15,822 bases of DNA from NCBI GenBank assembly GCA_036782775.1, contig DAIPYJ010000067.1, forward strand, positions 1 through 15,822. Reading direction: 5' to 3'. The notes beneath the pieces are model-generated. The model ran no database searches. It saw only the letters and a program-made list of their open reading frames with translations, and was not told the DNA's origin. Source of the stretch: CF-13 sp036782775 (GTDB lineage: Bacteria; Chloroflexota; Dormibacteria; CF-121). Within the stretch, counting starts at the first letter, position 1, and each line of letters starts with the position of its first letter. A program made the position numbers and the translations under genes. Shown piece after piece: positions 14,689 through 15,822 of this stretch.

Positions 14689-15504
14689 ATGTCAGTGCTG
14701 ACATTCGTTGCATGGGTGGCCGTCGGGATTGCGGTCGGCAGCTACGGGACGTTGATTGGAGCGGGCGGAGGGTTCGTTCTGGTGCCCATCCTCTTGTTCG
14801 TCTATCCCAGCGCTTCGCCGGCGCAGGTCACGGCTGTGTCGCTCGCGGTCGTGTTCGTCAATGCCGCCTCGGGATCGCTGGGTTATTACCGGCTCCGCCG
14901 TGCCGATTATCGGACGGGCATCATCCTCGCGGTCGCGACCTTACCCGGTGCTGTTCTCGGGGCGCTGGTGGTTGGGGCCGTCCCGCGCCGAGCCTTCAAC
15001 CTCATCCTCGGCATCCTGTTGATCCTGGTGTCGCTCCTGTTGCTCGTCCAGCCCCATGGCCGGATTCCATTGCTGGTTCGGTCTCGCTTCACAGTAACGC
15101 GCATTCTCGTCGATGCTGATCAGAACCAATACGAGTACCGCTTCAACCTGGGACTGGTTGCACTGCTGAGCACGCTGATCGGCTTTCTTTCGAGCCTGCT
15201 TGGCATCGGGGGTGGCATCATTCACGTGCCTCTGCTGACCATCTTCTTCGCCTTCCCGGCGCACGTCGCGGCCGCAACCTCACAGTTCGTGCTCATGATC
15301 ATGGCCGCCACCGGAAGCGTCACCCATCTGCTGCACCACGACTACGGCTCGCTCTTCGGCGTCACCCTGGCGCTTGCCGTTGGCGTCCTCGTCGGTGCGC
15401 AGGTCGGCGCCCGTCTGTCGCGACGAATCGGCGCCAGCCTGATCATTCGCCTGCTGGCGCTCGCGCTCGGCGGCGTGGGGATCCGCCTCCTGTTCGCCGG
15501 CTAA
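14689..15504 (+). CDS. TauE/SafE (DUF81) family permease
   Basis: 271 residues, about eight membrane helices in two related halves: GSYGTLIGAGGGFVLVPILL (about 18-37) with VTAVSLAVVFVNAASGSLGY, and SSLLGIGGGIIHVPLLT (about 165-181) with HVAAATSQFVLMIMAATGS. The repeated GxGGG...VP and A.S...V motifs define TauE/SafE permeases, which export sulfite, sulfoacetate or other organosulfur or organic anions. The loop between the halves (residues about 120-155) includes the polar stretch DADQNQYEYRF. The ATG at 14689 follows the COG4705 stop by one base. Substrate not determinable. It is the last gene before a hairpin repeat. Confidence 0.93.
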   Translation: MSVLTFVAWVAVGIAVGSYGTLIGAGGGFVLVPILLFVYPSASPAQVTAVSLAVVFVNAASGSLGYYRLRRADYRTGIILAVATLPGAVLGALVVGAVPRRAFNLILGILLILVSLLLLVQPHGRIPLLVRSRFTVTRILVDADQNQYEYRFNLGLVALLSTLIGFLSSLLGIGGGIIHVPLLTIFFAFPAHVAAATSQFVLMIMAATGSVTHLLHHDYGSLFGVTLALAVGVLVGAQVGARLSRRIGASLIIRLLALALGGVGIRLLFAG

Positions 15505-15510
15505 AAGGCG

Positions 15511-15550
15511 CCCCCTCACCCCGACCATCTCCCCAAAAGTGGGGAGAGGG
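15511..15550. repeat. REP-like palindromic repeat with strong hairpin
   Basis: A C-rich run (CCCCCTCACCCCGACCA) leads into TCTCCCC and GGGGAGA, a 7-bp stem (15528-15534 with 15541-15547) around the loop AAAAGT; the stem continues with CC/GG after one mismatch. Elements of the form CCCTCACCC..CTCTCCCC..GGGGAGAGGG are familiar as interspersed intergenic repeats in many high-GC genomes. It sits directly after the TauE/SafE stop and could also slow transcription or protect the 3' end. There is no following T-run, so it is not a standard intrinsic terminator. A second small hairpin, CCGCA/TGCGG, lies at 15556-15568. Confidence 0.55.
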
Positions 15551-15592
15551 AGAGTCCGCATGGTGCGGTGACGATCCCGCAGACTGGTACGC

Positions 15593-15822
15593 ATGGCGCT
15601 CCGAGGTGATGCCACCGCCGCTGGCGTCCAGCGCTGGGCGCCCCGCTGGTGGGCCGTCTTTCTGGTTGGCGTGGCGCTCTGGCTCGCCACCGTCGGCGTC
15701 GCCGGCCTGACCCGCAACCTGATCCTTCTTCCGATGGTCGTGCTGTTGGGCAGCTTCCTCGTCCCGGTCACCGCGGTGGTGTGGTATCTCGATCATGACT
15801 CGAGCCCGGAGCTGTCGCCGCG
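15593..15822 (+). CDS. Probable PrsW-family intramembrane protease (partial, 5' end only)
   Basis: The first 76 codons of a gene cut by the window edge. A short Arg/Ala-rich N-terminus and RWWAVFLVGVALWLATVGVA (about 18-37, TM1) are followed by NLILLPMVVLLGSFLVPVTAVV (about 42-63, TM2) and a charged stretch. The LLGSFLVPVT.V segment is characteristic of PrsW-like (CPBP/M82) membrane metalloproteases, where it is usually followed by a Tyr-Glu and further helices with the Glu-Glu and His zinc motifs. Those lie outside the window, so activity cannot be judged. The ATG at 15593 follows an in-frame stop at 15569 and is the first start; no clear Shine-Dalgarno is visible. Confidence 0.65.
   Translation, partial: MALRGDATAAGVQRWAPRWWAVFLVGVALWLATVGVAGLTRNLILLPMVVLLGSFLVPVTAVVWYLDHDSSPELSP

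Noticed and set aside
15528..15547. Rho-independent terminator
   Set aside because: The stem is good, but no T-run follows on either strand; the sequence fits a dispersed palindromic repeat better.

Overview
High-GC, gene-dense bacterial DNA with short intergenic gaps, frequent start/stop overlaps, and several GTG starts. No rRNA, tRNA, CRISPR array, integrase or transposase is visible. The family mix resembles genomes of Chloroflexota/Dormibacterota-type soil bacteria: a YCII protein, DUF4389, an NB-ARC/LuxR regulator, a 'toast-rack' beta-repeat protein, an HhH-PHP phosphoesterase and a COG4705 membrane protein. That placement is inference from remembered family distribution, not a phylogenetic result.

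Layout. (1) 6-368 (-): YCII/DGPF-domain protein. (2) 369-809: a 441-bp gap with several operator-like inverted repeats and a 3'-truncated relic of an ABC-ATPase C-terminal domain (DUF4162-like). (3) 810-4625 (+): apparent operon of DUF4389 membrane protein, MDR-type NAD(P)H oxidoreductase and MMPL/RND transporter; the last two share ATGA. (4) 4579-6960 (-): large NB-ARC/LuxR regulator whose 3' end overlaps the transporter by 47 bp, tail to tail. (5) 6999-7334 (+): short beta-repeat protein, probably the surviving C-terminal part of a longer gene. (6) 7347-7904 (-): small alpha/beta hydrolase. (7) 8037-11072 (+): ABC ATPase, ABC-2 permease and a PQQ-like beta-propeller lipoprotein, all overlapping, behind an 18-bp palindrome. 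(8) 11091-13841 (-): EamA/DMT transporter, DUF1272 zinc ribbon, HhH-PHP phosphoesterase and DUF1801 protein. (9) 13923-15504 (+): COG4705/DUF347 membrane protein and a TauE/SafE permease one base apart, then a widespread-type palindromic repeat and the start of a probable PrsW-family protease that runs off the window.

How they work together. The clearest unit is the ABC exporter with its overlapping propeller lipoprotein, which suggests an efflux pump with an outward-facing partner. The DUF4389-MDR-MMPL operon may couple a redox enzyme to a lipid or hydrophobic-compound exporter, with the convergent LuxR-type protein a possible but unproven regulator. Most other genes look like housekeeping or accessory singletons. 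I see no defence system or complete mobile element. The items most worth a second look are the gene relics and dyads at 398-780, the truncated beta-repeat gene, the ABC-propeller unit and the missing start of the ABC ATPase.
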